6,538 nucleotides of DNA. Origin: Candidatus Zixiibacteriota bacterium. GTDB taxonomy: Bacteria; Zixibacteria; MSB-5A5; GN15; PGXB01. The notes below the pieces were generated by a model. That model saw only the letters and a program-made list of their open reading frames with translations. It was not told the DNA's origin and did no database searches. The translations under genes and the position numbers were made by a program. Location of the stretch: NCBI GenBank assembly GCA_030591405.1, contig JAUVBC010000130.1:1-6538 (forward strand), in the 5' to 3' direction. Within the stretch, counting starts at the first letter, position 1, and the number at the start of each line of letters is the position of its first letter. Below, piece after piece: positions 1 to 6,538 of this stretch.

Positions 1-504
1 ACAATTGAAACGCTAAGGATGAAACTGGGTGTCAATTCTACAGATATTGGCTATTTTAACATCGGCGATACAGTCAGGATTGTAGTCGAATCGGTCAATG
101 GATTTGAAGCGGTTGGAAAAGTCGCGATGGTGGCCAGTTCGGCCGATCCGGTAACGAGAACATTTCAGGCTGCAATAGAGATCGATAATTCCACTCATGT
201 TTTCAAACCGGGTATGTTTGCCCGCGCCGAAGTTGTTGTTGAGAGTTTCAATAATATTCTTGTGGTTCCGCAGTCGGCAGTTTTGACTCGTAATAATAAA
301 GAATATTTGTTTGTTATAAACGACGATAGAGCAATGGCAAAAGAAGTAATTTTGGGAGCAAAATTCAACGGTTCAACTGAAATAAAGTCAGGACTGAATA
401 TTGGTGATACAATTGTTACGCTCGGCCAGGATTATCTCAGTGATAATTGTCTGATAAAACTTACCGATTTAACCGTCACTGCCGGAGAGGGGATGGAACA
501 TTGA
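1..504 (+). CDS. RND efflux periplasmic adaptor subunit (membrane fusion protein), C-terminal part
   Basis: This is the last 167 residues of a periplasmic adaptor of the HlyD/AcrA family; the N-terminus, lipoyl and hairpin domains lie before base 1, and the frame is open from the window edge. Such adaptors link an inner-membrane RND pump to an outer-membrane TolC-type channel. The visible part fits the family order: a beta-barrel domain (about residues 5-80) with the typical RTFQAAIEIDN stretch at 53-63 and KPGMFARAEV at 69-78, then the membrane-proximal domain opening with LVVPQSAVL at 87-95 and containing SGLNIGDTIVTLG at 130-142. These are the usual VP-x-x-AV and GL-x-x-GD-x-VV signatures. 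The TGA stop overlaps the TTG start of the pump gene, so the two are almost certainly cotranscribed and form one complex. Substrate cannot be told from this fragment. Family assignment is firm; it is partial only because of the window edge. Confidence 0.93.
   Translation, partial: TIETLRMKLGVNSTDIGYFNIGDTVRIVVESVNGFEAVGKVAMVASSADPVTRTFQAAIEIDNSTHVFKPGMFARAEVVVESFNNILVVPQSAVLTRNNKEYLFVINDDRAMAKEVILGAKFNGSTEIKSGLNIGDTIVTLGQDYLSDNCLIKLTDLTVTAGEGMEH
484..492 (+). promoter_or_regulatory. Ribosome binding site deciding the TTG start of the RND pump
   Basis: A purine-rich run GGAGAGGGG lies inside the end of the adaptor gene. Its AGGGG part ends 8 bases before the TTG at 501. This supports 501 over the more upstream in-frame TTG at 447, whose extra 18 residues resemble nothing in RND pumps. 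Confidence 0.7.
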
Positions 505-3500
505 AATTAGCCGAAGTTTCCATACGACGACCGGTTTTTGCGGTAATGATGATAGTTGCTCTGGTGGTTTTGGGGTACACATCATTTCAGGAAATGAATA
601 TTGACAATATGCCGGATGTCGATTTTCCATTTGTTATTGTTTCGACTATTTATCCCGGTTCCGGTGCTGAAGCTGTCGAGACGGAAGTCACCAAAAAAAT
701 TGAAGATGCGGTCAATCCAATATCCGGATTGAAGCATTTGACATCGGTATCTCAGGAAGGTTATTCGCTTGTATTTGCCGAATTTGTACTGGAGATGGAC
801 AGCAAAGATGCGGCTCAGGAGGTCAGAGAGAAAGTATCGGCAATCCGAGCCTTTCTTCCAAATGATATTGAATCTCCGGTAATTGCCAGATATGATCCTC
901 ATAGCGAACCGATCATTTCATTTACCATCTCCGGGCAACGTTCCCTTAGGGATATTACGACTTTCACCAAAGATGAGATTAAAAGGCGATTGGAAGCAAT
1001 ACCGGGTGTGGGCTCGATTACTTTGGTCGGAGGGCATGAGAGGGAAATAAATGTCTATCTTGATGTCGATAGGATGGAATCGTATGAGATTTCAATTGAT
1101 AAAGTAGCCAGATCACTCGCAGCGGCAAATCTTGAAATCCCGGGCGGAAGGATAAACGAAGCACATACCGAGTATTTAGTGCGGACAATGGGAAAACTTA
1201 CATCAGTTGACCAGTTTGAAAAAATTGTTATTGATAATCCTCACGGTCAGCCTGTCTATTTGAAAGATATTGCAACTGTAGTTGACGGAATTGAAGAAAG
1301 ACGGTCGCTTGCCCGCGTGAATGGTGAAGAAGCGGTAACTCTTAATGTTGCGCGGCAATCAGGTGCCAACACGGTTGATGTGGCTCATGCTGTCAAGGCA
1401 GAAGTAACCCAAATACGGGATATTTTACCACCAGACATGAAGATAAATATCGTGGCTGACGAATCAACTTGGATTGAAAATTCAATCCACGAGATTTTAA
1501 CAAATATCTATTTCGGTGGTCTTCTGGCAGTTCTTGTGATATTTCTATTTTTGGCGGACATCCGGTCCACGATTATTTCCGGGCTGGCTATTCCCACTTC
1601 AATAGTTGCAACATTTACTTTTATGAATTTGCTTGGTTTTACATTGAATACGATGTCTCTTATGGCTCTTTCGCTTGCGGTTGGTCTTCTCATTGATGAT
1701 GCAATTGTTGTCATTGAAAATATTTATCGACATATGGCTAATGGTTCGCCGCCGCGAAAAGCTGCCTTTGAGGCTACCCGGGAAATCGGGTTGGCGGTAA
1801 TGGCAACCACCTTTTCTATTGTTGTCGTTTTTCTGCCGGTTGCTTTTATGAAAGGGATTGTTGGTCGTTTCTTTTATGAGTTTGGCATGACGGTGGCATT
1901 TGCGGTAGTCGTTTCTTTGTTTGTTGCATTCAGTCTTACCCCGATGCTGGCCTCGCGCTGGCTTAAGATAAATAATCGGAGTACCAAACCGCCCGCAAAA
2001 TTTCTTTCCAGGATATTATGGTCAATATATAACCGCATTTTATTAATAATTGCTCCGTGGAATCGGTTTTTTAATAAACTCAATGGAAAATACAGAGTTC
2101 TGCTTGGGTGGTCGTTAAGCCATAGATTTTTGGTGATTTTTGCGGCTGCCGTTATTTTCATAGGCTCTCTGTTTATGGGCAAATTTCTTGGGAAAGAATT
2201 TTTCCCTCAGGTTGATCAGGGTAAAATCAGAATTAGTGTCAAAACTCCTCCCGGAACAGACATGAAAACGACTTCGGATAGAATTACTCAAGTCGAAGAA
2301 ATTGTAGCCGCTTTTGAGGGAGTGGATGTCATTTTTACTACCATTGGGGCCGGTGACAACTCGGTCAATGAAGGAAATATTCGTGTCGAGTTGGTTGATA
2401 AAAGCGAACGTGAACTATCGATTTTAAAAGCTGTGGATAGTATGCGTATATTGATATCACAGTTGCCGGGAATTGAGTTTTCTGTGACATCTGGAGACGG
2501 CGGTGGCGGCGGCAGTGACAAGCCGGTTGAAATTTCTGTTCGTGGAAATGATTTGGATATTTTGACTGATTTAACAGAAGAGGTGGAAAATATTTTTAGG
2601 GAAACTCCCGGCGCGGTTGACATTGATAATAATTTGGAAGCAAATAAACCGGAACTGAAAATAACCATTGACCGCGAAATGGCCAATGATCTAGGTCTAA
2701 ATATTTTTCAGATAGCGTCAACGATTCGGAGTTTTGTTGACGGCGAAGTTGTTACCCGGTACAAAGAGGGTGATGAGGAGTATGATGTTCGTATTCGAGT
2801 GAAGGAATCGATGCGGTCAACAGCATCCGATATTGGCCGACTGCTTATTGCCAGTAACAAGGAGATAAAGGGGATACGGACATTTATGGTTCCGCTGTCG
2901 AACATTGCCAAAATTGAAAAAGGTTCTTCGATAGGGGAGTATCGCCGATATGACCGACTGCGTGAAGCCAAGGTGGGATGTAATGTCAGCACCGGTTATT
3001 TTTCCGGGACAATGGTTCAGGAAATTTTGCAGAAAGCACATCAACTCGATATTCCACCCGGCTATCATGTCGATGTAACCGGGACGGGGGAAATACAGCA
3101 GGAAGCATTTGGCTATATATTTATCGCCCTGGCATTGGCCGTTATATTCATTTATCTTCTTCTCGCTTCACAGTTTGAGTCGTTTTTTGATCCTTTCTCG
3201 ATAATGTTTTCACTACCAATGTCGCTGGTCGGAGCAATCGTCGCCTTACTTCTGTTTAATAGTTCGCTTTCAATAATGTCATTGATTGGCGTTATATTGT
3301 TAATGGGTCTGGTTACCAAGAACGCAATTTTGCTTATAGATTTCATTAAACAAAACCGATACAAAGGGATAGGAAGAACAGAGTCGATTCTGATTGCCGG
3401 ACCGGTTAGATTGCGGCCGATTTTGATGACTACTTTTGCAATGATTTTTGGAATGTTACCACTTGCCCTTGGTCTCGGACCCGGTGCCGAAATGAGAGCG

Positions 3501-3668
3501 CCAATGGCACGGGCCGTAATCGGCGGACTTATCAGCTCAACAATGTTGACTCTTGTTGTGGTACCAGTAATATATACTGTAATAGATGATATCGTTGCCT
3601 TCTTCCAGGGCGGCGAAACAATTACGGTAAATAAGGAAGTGATTAATGATGTTGGAAGCAACAGTTAA
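501..3668 (+). CDS. RND multidrug efflux permease, HAE1 (AcrB-like) family
   Basis: A 1055-residue inner-membrane proton-driven pump (E. coli AcrB has 1049). I chose the TTG at 501, giving MKLAEVSIRRPVFAVMMIV, because RND pumps begin with a short amphipathic helix and an RRPVFA-like motif before TM1; the first in-frame ATG falls inside TM1. Layout: TM1 about 11-28, periplasmic domain 1 about 30-330, TM2-TM6 about 335-485, a cytoplasmic linker, TM7 about 543-562, periplasmic domain 2 about 563-868, TM8-TM12 about 870-1027. The proton-relay residues are present: D399 and D400 in TM4 (GLLIDDAIVVIEN), K940 in TM10 (GLVTKNAILLIDF), and R970/T977 in TM11 (RLRPILMTT), matching AcrB D407/D408, K940, R971 and T978. 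The double Asp argues for the drug/amphiphile class over heavy-metal (CusA-type) pumps. A glycine-rich loop lies at 665-672. It overlaps both neighbours. The protein appears intact; the substrate is unknown. Confidence 0.95.
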   Translation: MKLAEVSIRRPVFAVMMIVALVVLGYTSFQEMNIDNMPDVDFPFVIVSTIYPGSGAEAVETEVTKKIEDAVNPISGLKHLTSVSQEGYSLVFAEFVLEMDSKDAAQEVREKVSAIRAFLPNDIESPVIARYDPHSEPIISFTISGQRSLRDITTFTKDEIKRRLEAIPGVGSITLVGGHEREINVYLDVDRMESYEISIDKVARSLAAANLEIPGGRINEAHTEYLVRTMGKLTSVDQFEKIVIDNPHGQPVYLKDIATVVDGIEERRSLARVNGEEAVTLNVARQSGANTVDVAHAVKAEVTQIRDILPPDMKINIVADESTWIENSIHEILTNIYFGGLLAVLVIFLFLADIRSTIISGLAIPTSIVATFTFMNLLGFTLNTMSLMALSLAVGLLIDDAIVVIENIYRHMANGSPPRKAAFEATREIGLAVMATTFSIVVVFLPVAFMKGIVGRFFYEFGMTVAFAVVVSLFVAFSLTPMLASRWLKINNRSTKPPAKFLSRILWSIYNRILLIIAPWNRFFNKLNGKYRVLLGWSLSHRFLVIFAAAVIFIGSLFMGKFLGKEFFPQVDQGKIRISVKTPPGTDMKTTSDRITQVEEIVAAFEGVDVIFTTIGAGDNSVNEGNIRVELVDKSERELSILKAVDSMRILISQLPGIEFSVTSGDGGGGGSDKPVEISVRGNDLDILTDLTEEVENIFRETPGAVDIDNNLEANKPELKITIDREMANDLGLNIFQIASTIRSFVDGEVVTRYKEGDEEYDVRIRVKESMRSTASDIGRLLIASNKEIKGIRTFMVPLSNIAKIEKGSSIGEYRRYDRLREAKVGCNVSTGYFSGTMVQEILQKAHQLDIPPGYHVDVTGTGEIQQEAFGYIFIALALAVIFIYLLLASQFESFFDPFSIMFSLPMSLVGAIVALLLFNSSLSIMSLIGVILLMGLVTKNAILLIDFIKQNRYKGIGRTESILIAGPVRLRPILMTTFAMIFGMLPLALGLGPGAEMRAPMARAVIGGLISSTMLTLVVVPVIYTVIDDIVAFFQGGETITVNKEVINDVGSNS
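3633..3639 (+). promoter_or_regulatory. Ribosome binding site of bshC
   Basis: AAGGAAG lies within the last codons of the pump gene, 6 bases before the ATG at 3646 and 9 before the second in-frame ATG at 3649. Both spacings are workable, so the start is uncertain by one codon only. Confidence 0.65.
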
Positions 3669-5280
3669 AGAAGCTAAACAGTTCAAATATACTGAACTGT
3701 TCCGTGATTTTCTGGGTGGAAAAGCGGAGCTGAAAAAATATCTGTACTATGAAAATCCGGCCGCGGTTGTCAAGCAGATGAAACCGCCAAAAATCGACCG
3801 GCATATTTTGTGCGATATTCTTGACAAACAGAATAAGGCTTTTAAGTCAAAACCGGAAACGTTTCGATCAATCGAGAAACTTCGGCAGGATGATACTTTG
3901 GTAATATTCTCAGGGCAACAAGCGGGACTGTACGGTGGCCCTTTTCTGACTTTAGTCAAAGCAATCGGCATTGTCAAAAAAGCGATTCTGCTTCAGAGTC
4001 AGACAGGTAAGCCGGTGGTTCCTATTTTCTGGATCGCCTGCGATGATCATGATTTTGAGGAAGTGAATCATTCCTGGCTGCCCGGGCGCGATGGTACTAT
4101 CGAAAAGGTACCGTATCTTTCAGATGATCTGCCGGCTGTCTCGGTGGCCGATATTTGTTTTGATGATGAAACCGGTTACAATAAACTTATTGAGCAGACA
4201 AAAAATATATTGGGTGATACCGATTTTACTGAAGAGTTGTATACGAGACTATTTGCAGCTTATATCAGAGATGGCAATTTTATGCGGGCGTTTGCTCAGT
4301 ATATTACCGATATCCTGCCCGATTTCGGATTGATACTATTTTGCCCTTATGACAAAGATGTCAAGACTATCTCCAAAAGTTTTTTCAAACGTCTTGCTGA
4401 GGGACATTTCCGTTCCAAAGAGTTAATGAAGGAAACGGAAAAAGAGCTTGTGGCTGACGGTTATCATATTCAGGCGGCGAAAAAATATTCGGCTGTTCAT
4501 CTGTTTTATCATGATCCCGAGCGGAAAGCGATTCATCTTGAAGATGATAGTTTTCTCGTTGGAGATAAAAAACTGGGGCTTCCGGCGCTGCTTGATCTGA
4601 TCGATAAATTTCCTGAAAAATTTTCTCCCGATGTCCTGACCCGTCCGGTTTGGCAATCATATCTTTTCCCGGTAGTGGCACAGACGGGGGGACCTTCGGA
4701 AATAGCTTATTTTTGTCAGATAGGCAAACTGTTTGATATGTTTGGATTGGTCCAGCCGTACATCATGTTTCGTCCTGCTTTAACGCTTGTCGAAAAACGT
4801 CAGCAGGAGTTGATGGAAAAATTTGATATCAAGCTGTCTGATCTGGCCGGTGATGTCGAGCAGATTATCAATCGAATTTTGGCTGATTCATTCCCTGAGG
4901 AAGTTGAAAAGAAATTATCCGGCTACAAGGAAAACCTGAAATCGGGTTATGATGATTTGTCAGGATCGATACTCGAAACATTTCCAACTCTGAAACCGAT
5001 GTCACAGCAGACCTATGGAAAAATAGATGCGGCTCTTGGTCATCTCGAAAAGAAAGTCTATTCACAGCATAAGAAAAACAACGATATTATCCGTAATCGA
5101 ATTTATAAACTGGCCGCGACAATATATCCGAATAAAACGTTCCAGGAACGGGTTATAAATATTAATTATTTTATTAGTCGTTATGGATTTGGAATTGTTG
5201 ATTTTATGATTGAAAAAATGGACATAAATGCTACCGAGCATCAAATGATTTATCTTTCTGAATATAAGGGAAAAATTTGA
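3646..5280 (+). CDS. bshC: Bacillithiol biosynthesis cysteine-adding enzyme BshC
   Basis: A 544-residue cytoplasmic protein, close to the usual length of BshC (about 540). BshC performs the last step of bacillithiol synthesis, joining L-cysteine to glucosaminyl-malate. Family signatures are visible: GQQAGLYGGP at 90-99 followed by a TLVKAIGIVKKA helix, VPIFWIACDDHDFEEVNH at 125-142 (the conserved FW-x-A-x-[ED]-DHD-x-x-E-x-NH core), and VVAQTGGPSEIAYFCQ at about 343-358. The region about 390-490 is rich in Glu, Lys and Leu, consistent with the long helical coiled-coil part of the family, followed by a short C-terminal domain with QERVININYFISRYG. It overlaps the pump gene by 23 bases and ends on the TTGA shared with bshA, whose product acts in the same pathway, which strengthens the call. 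Relative to the common EDHD form it has DDHD (D133-D134), a conservative change. The start could instead be the ATG at 3649. Confidence 0.95.
   Translation: MMLEATVKEAKQFKYTELFRDFLGGKAELKKYLYYENPAAVVKQMKPPKIDRHILCDILDKQNKAFKSKPETFRSIEKLRQDDTLVIFSGQQAGLYGGPFLTLVKAIGIVKKAILLQSQTGKPVVPIFWIACDDHDFEEVNHSWLPGRDGTIEKVPYLSDDLPAVSVADICFDDETGYNKLIEQTKNILGDTDFTEELYTRLFAAYIRDGNFMRAFAQYITDILPDFGLILFCPYDKDVKTISKSFFKRLAEGHFRSKELMKETEKELVADGYHIQAAKKYSAVHLFYHDPERKAIHLEDDSFLVGDKKLGLPALLDLIDKFPEKFSPDVLTRPVWQSYLFPVVAQTGGPSEIAYFCQIGKLFDMFGLVQPYIMFRPALTLVEKRQQELMEKFDIKLSDLAGDVEQIINRILADSFPEEVEKKLSGYKENLKSGYDDLSGSILETFPTLKPMSQQTYGKIDAALGHLEKKVYSQHKKNNDIIRNRIYKLAATIYPNKTFQERVININYFISRYGFGIVDFMIEKMDINATEHQMIYLSEYKGKI
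5266..5270 (+). promoter_or_regulatory. Ribosome binding site deciding the TTG start of bshA
   Basis: AAGGG lies in the last codons of bshC, 6 bases before the TTG at 5277. It supports that TTG, since the next in-frame ATG would begin at residue 76, deep in the N-terminal glycosyltransferase domain. Confidence 0.7.
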
Positions 5281-6401
5281 ATATAGGAATTACATGTTAT
5301 CCGGTCGCCGGCGGTTCCGGGATCGTTGCCACCGAGCTGGGGGTGAAACTGGCTGACCGTGGACATCAGGTACATTTTATCAGTTATGCCTTACCATTTA
5401 GATTAGATAAATTTCGTCAGAATCTATTTTTTCATGGTGTCGAGACTACCGCCTATCCGCTTTTTAAACATCCTCCTTACACGCTGGCACTCTCGGCTAA
5501 AATGGCTCAGGTTGCCTGCCAGAGTGAACTTGATATTCTTCACGTGCATTATGCGGTTCCGCACGCCACCTGCGCATTTCTGGCCAAACAGATGATAACC
5601 TGCCGCATTCCCAAAATTATCACTACTTTGCACGGTACAGATATTACCCTGGTTGGCTCTGATCCGTCGTATTTCGACATAACCAAATTTTCAATAAATT
5701 CATCCGATGGCGTAACGGCGGTATCGTCATATCTGGCCGAGGAAACCAAAGAAGTTTTCAAAATCGACAATGGAATAGAAGTGATCCCAAATTTCTTTGA
5801 CAATAACCGCTTTGGTCCATCCGAAGGGCCGACCTGCAGCCGAAAGAATTTTGCGTCTAAAGATGAATTTTTAATTACACATGTTTCCAATTTCAGACCG
5901 GTTAAAAGAACTATCGATGTTATTGATATCTTCGAAAAGATATCCAAAAAATTACCGGCCAAACTGCTTTTGGTCGGCGAGGGTCCCGACGTCGTTCTGG
6001 CCCGGCGCCAGATCAACAAAAAGAATCTGAACGGTTCGGTGCAGTTTCTTGGAAATCAAAGCAATGTTGAAGCTATCTTGCCGTTGTCTGACCTGTTTTT
6101 ACTTCCATCAGAAGAAGAATCATTCGGACTGGCTGCACTTGAAGCATTAGCCTGCGGCGTTCCGGTGATCGGTACTACCGGGAACGGATTAATTGAAGTT
6201 ATCGACGATAATGTCAACGGTTTTCTCAGGCCTGTCGGCGCCACAACGGCGATGGCCAATATTGCGATTGAGCTTCTGTCCGATAAACCACGTCTTGATA
6301 AGTTCAAAGAGAATGCGGCGAAAATATCTTATGAAAGATTTAATGCCGACAAAATAGTAGCGCAGTATGAACAGTACTATGAGAAAATATTAAATGGTTA
6401 A
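5277..6401 (+). CDS. bshA: N-acetyl-alpha-D-glucosaminyl L-malate synthase BshA
   Basis: A 374-residue retaining glycosyltransferase of family GT4 with a GT-B fold (BshA proteins are usually about 375-380 residues). It makes GlcNAc-malate from UDP-GlcNAc and L-malate, the first committed step to bacillithiol, in the cytoplasm. The BshA-specific N-terminus is clear: NIGITCYPVAGGSGIVATEL at 2-21, with the glycine loop at 12-15. HVHYAVPHATCAFLAKQ follows at 89-105, and TTLHGTDITLVGSD at 116-129. The second Rossmann domain has SNFRPVKR at 204-211, LLLVGEGPD at 230-238, and the GT4 E-x7-E motif at E281 and E289 (EEESFGLAALEALACGVPVI), which holds the nucleotide sugar. The start is TTG at 5277 on the bshC stop (TTGA); it has a good ribosome site and leaves the conserved N-terminus intact. 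The gene ends inside the start of bshB1. The presence of bshC and bshB1 on either side separates it from generic GT4 enzymes. No defect seen. Confidence 0.96.
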   Translation: MNIGITCYPVAGGSGIVATELGVKLADRGHQVHFISYALPFRLDKFRQNLFFHGVETTAYPLFKHPPYTLALSAKMAQVACQSELDILHVHYAVPHATCAFLAKQMITCRIPKIITTLHGTDITLVGSDPSYFDITKFSINSSDGVTAVSSYLAEETKEVFKIDNGIEVIPNFFDNNRFGPSEGPTCSRKNFASKDEFLITHVSNFRPVKRTIDVIDIFEKISKKLPAKLLLVGEGPDVVLARRQINKKNLNGSVQFLGNQSNVEAILPLSDLFLLPSEEESFGLAALEALACGVPVIGTTGNGLIEVIDDNVNGFLRPVGATTAMANIAIELLSDKPRLDKFKENAAKISYERFNADKIVAQYEQYYEKILNG

Positions 6402-6538
6402 TTCTGCACCAATAAAATTAGATGTTCTCGCCATTGCGGCGCATCGCGATGATGTCGAAATCACCTGCGGTGGGACGATTATAAAGCTGGTTGACGAGGG
6501 TCGAAAAGTCGGGGTTTTGGATCTGACGCTCGGTGAGA
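6394..6538 (+). CDS. bshB1: Bacillithiol biosynthesis deacetylase BshB1 (PIG-L/LmbE family), N-terminal part
   Basis: Only the first 48 codons are in the window; the frame is open to the right edge. The protein begins MVNSAPIKLDVLAIAAHRDD, then VEITCGGTIIKLVDEG and VGVLDLTLGE. This is the N-terminus of a PIG-L/LmbE-type zinc deacetylase, and the LDVLAI-AH-x-DDVE and DLT-x-GE wording is that of BshB1, which removes the acetyl group from GlcNAc-malate to give GlcN-malate. H17 and D20 match the zinc ligands and D19 the catalytic base of the family. The usual proline of AHPDD is arginine here (R18). The ATG overlaps the bshA stop by 8 bases. The ribosome site is weak: only GAG at 6381-6383, 10 bases upstream, so translation may depend on coupling to bshA. 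The C-terminal zinc ligand lies outside the window. MshB-like or other PIG-L enzymes are possible, but the bsh context makes BshB1 by far the best call. Confidence 0.92.
   Translation, partial: MVNSAPIKLDVLAIAAHRDDVEITCGGTIIKLVDEGRKVGVLDLTLGE

Noticed and set aside
447..500. N-terminal extension of the pump from a TTG at 447
   Set aside because: The extra 18 residues are an out-of-frame reading of the adaptor's end, rich in Arg and Cys, and do not resemble RND N-termini. The TTG at 501 has a good ribosome site and gives the expected start.
2288..2686. Minus-strand open frame of 132 residues
   Set aside because: Antisense to periplasmic domain 2 of the pump. Its Ser/Pro-rich sequence, including a proline run opposite the glycine loop, is explained by the coding strand.
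3152..3661. Minus-strand open frame of 169 residues
   Set aside because: It lies wholly opposite the transmembrane C-terminal part of the pump; its composition (Ile, Thr, Pro, Ser) is the antisense of hydrophobic helices and no family motif is visible.
3600..3668. Possible separate promoter or terminator between the efflux and bsh blocks
   Set aside because: The frames overlap here and I see neither a paired -35/-10 with sensible spacing nor a GC stem followed by a T-run. An internal promoter within the pump gene cannot be excluded by eye.
501..3668. Heavy-metal (CusA/CzcA-type) RND pump
   Set aside because: TM4 carries the adjacent Asp pair and TM10 the Lys pattern of HAE1 drug/amphiphile pumps, not the metal-pump TM4 signature.
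4091..4333. Plus-strand open frame of 80 residues inside bshC
   Set aside because: It is an alternative frame of a conserved gene with no independent evidence of coding.
5549..6019. Minus-strand open frame of 156 residues
   Set aside because: It is antisense to well-conserved bshA and has no recognisable domain or supporting ribosome site.
1..6538. Mobile element, CRISPR array, tRNA or rRNA
   Set aside because: The window is filled end to end by five conserved coding genes; no direct or inverted repeats of note, no RNA gene signatures and no transposase or integrase motifs were seen.

Overview
The window is a gapless, one-direction (+ strand) stretch of five genes with no intergenic DNA. 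It splits into two functional blocks. Block 1 (1-3668) is the 3' end of a periplasmic adaptor (membrane fusion protein) gene, followed by a complete RND-superfamily inner-membrane pump of the hydrophobe/amphiphile (HAE1, AcrB-like) type. Block 2 (3646-6538) is a bacillithiol biosynthesis cluster in the order bshC - bshA - bshB1. The bshB1 gene runs off the right edge after 48 codons.

Every junction is a stop/start overlap: adaptor/pump share TTGA (501-504), pump/bshC overlap by 23 bases (3646-3668), bshC/bshA share TTGA (5277-5280), and bshA/bshB1 overlap by 8 bases (6394-6401). Two of the four internal genes therefore start with TTG placed on the preceding TGA stop. This layout suggests one polycistronic transcript with translational coupling. 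I see no convincing promoter, terminator, RNA gene, repeat, insertion sequence or CRISPR array; any promoter is probably upstream of base 1.

The bsh genes encode the known pathway to the low-molecular-weight thiol bacillithiol. BshA joins UDP-GlcNAc to L-malate, BshB1 removes the acetyl group to give GlcN-malate, and BshC adds cysteine. The adaptor and pump would work as a tripartite efflux system with a TolC-like outer-membrane channel, which is not in this window. The close fusion of the two blocks is the main point of interest. A functional link (thiol or conjugate export, or shared stress control) is possible but not shown by sequence alone.

The organism is a diderm (Gram-negative-type envelope) bacterium, because it has an RND pump with its periplasmic adaptor, and it makes bacillithiol. 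GC looks moderate (spot counts of single lines vary from about 30 to 60 percent). An uncultivated lineage of the FCB/Acidobacteria/Zixibacteria kind would fit, but that placement is a guess from gene content and motif style, not from a search. The genes themselves belong to known families; I found no clearly undescribed system.
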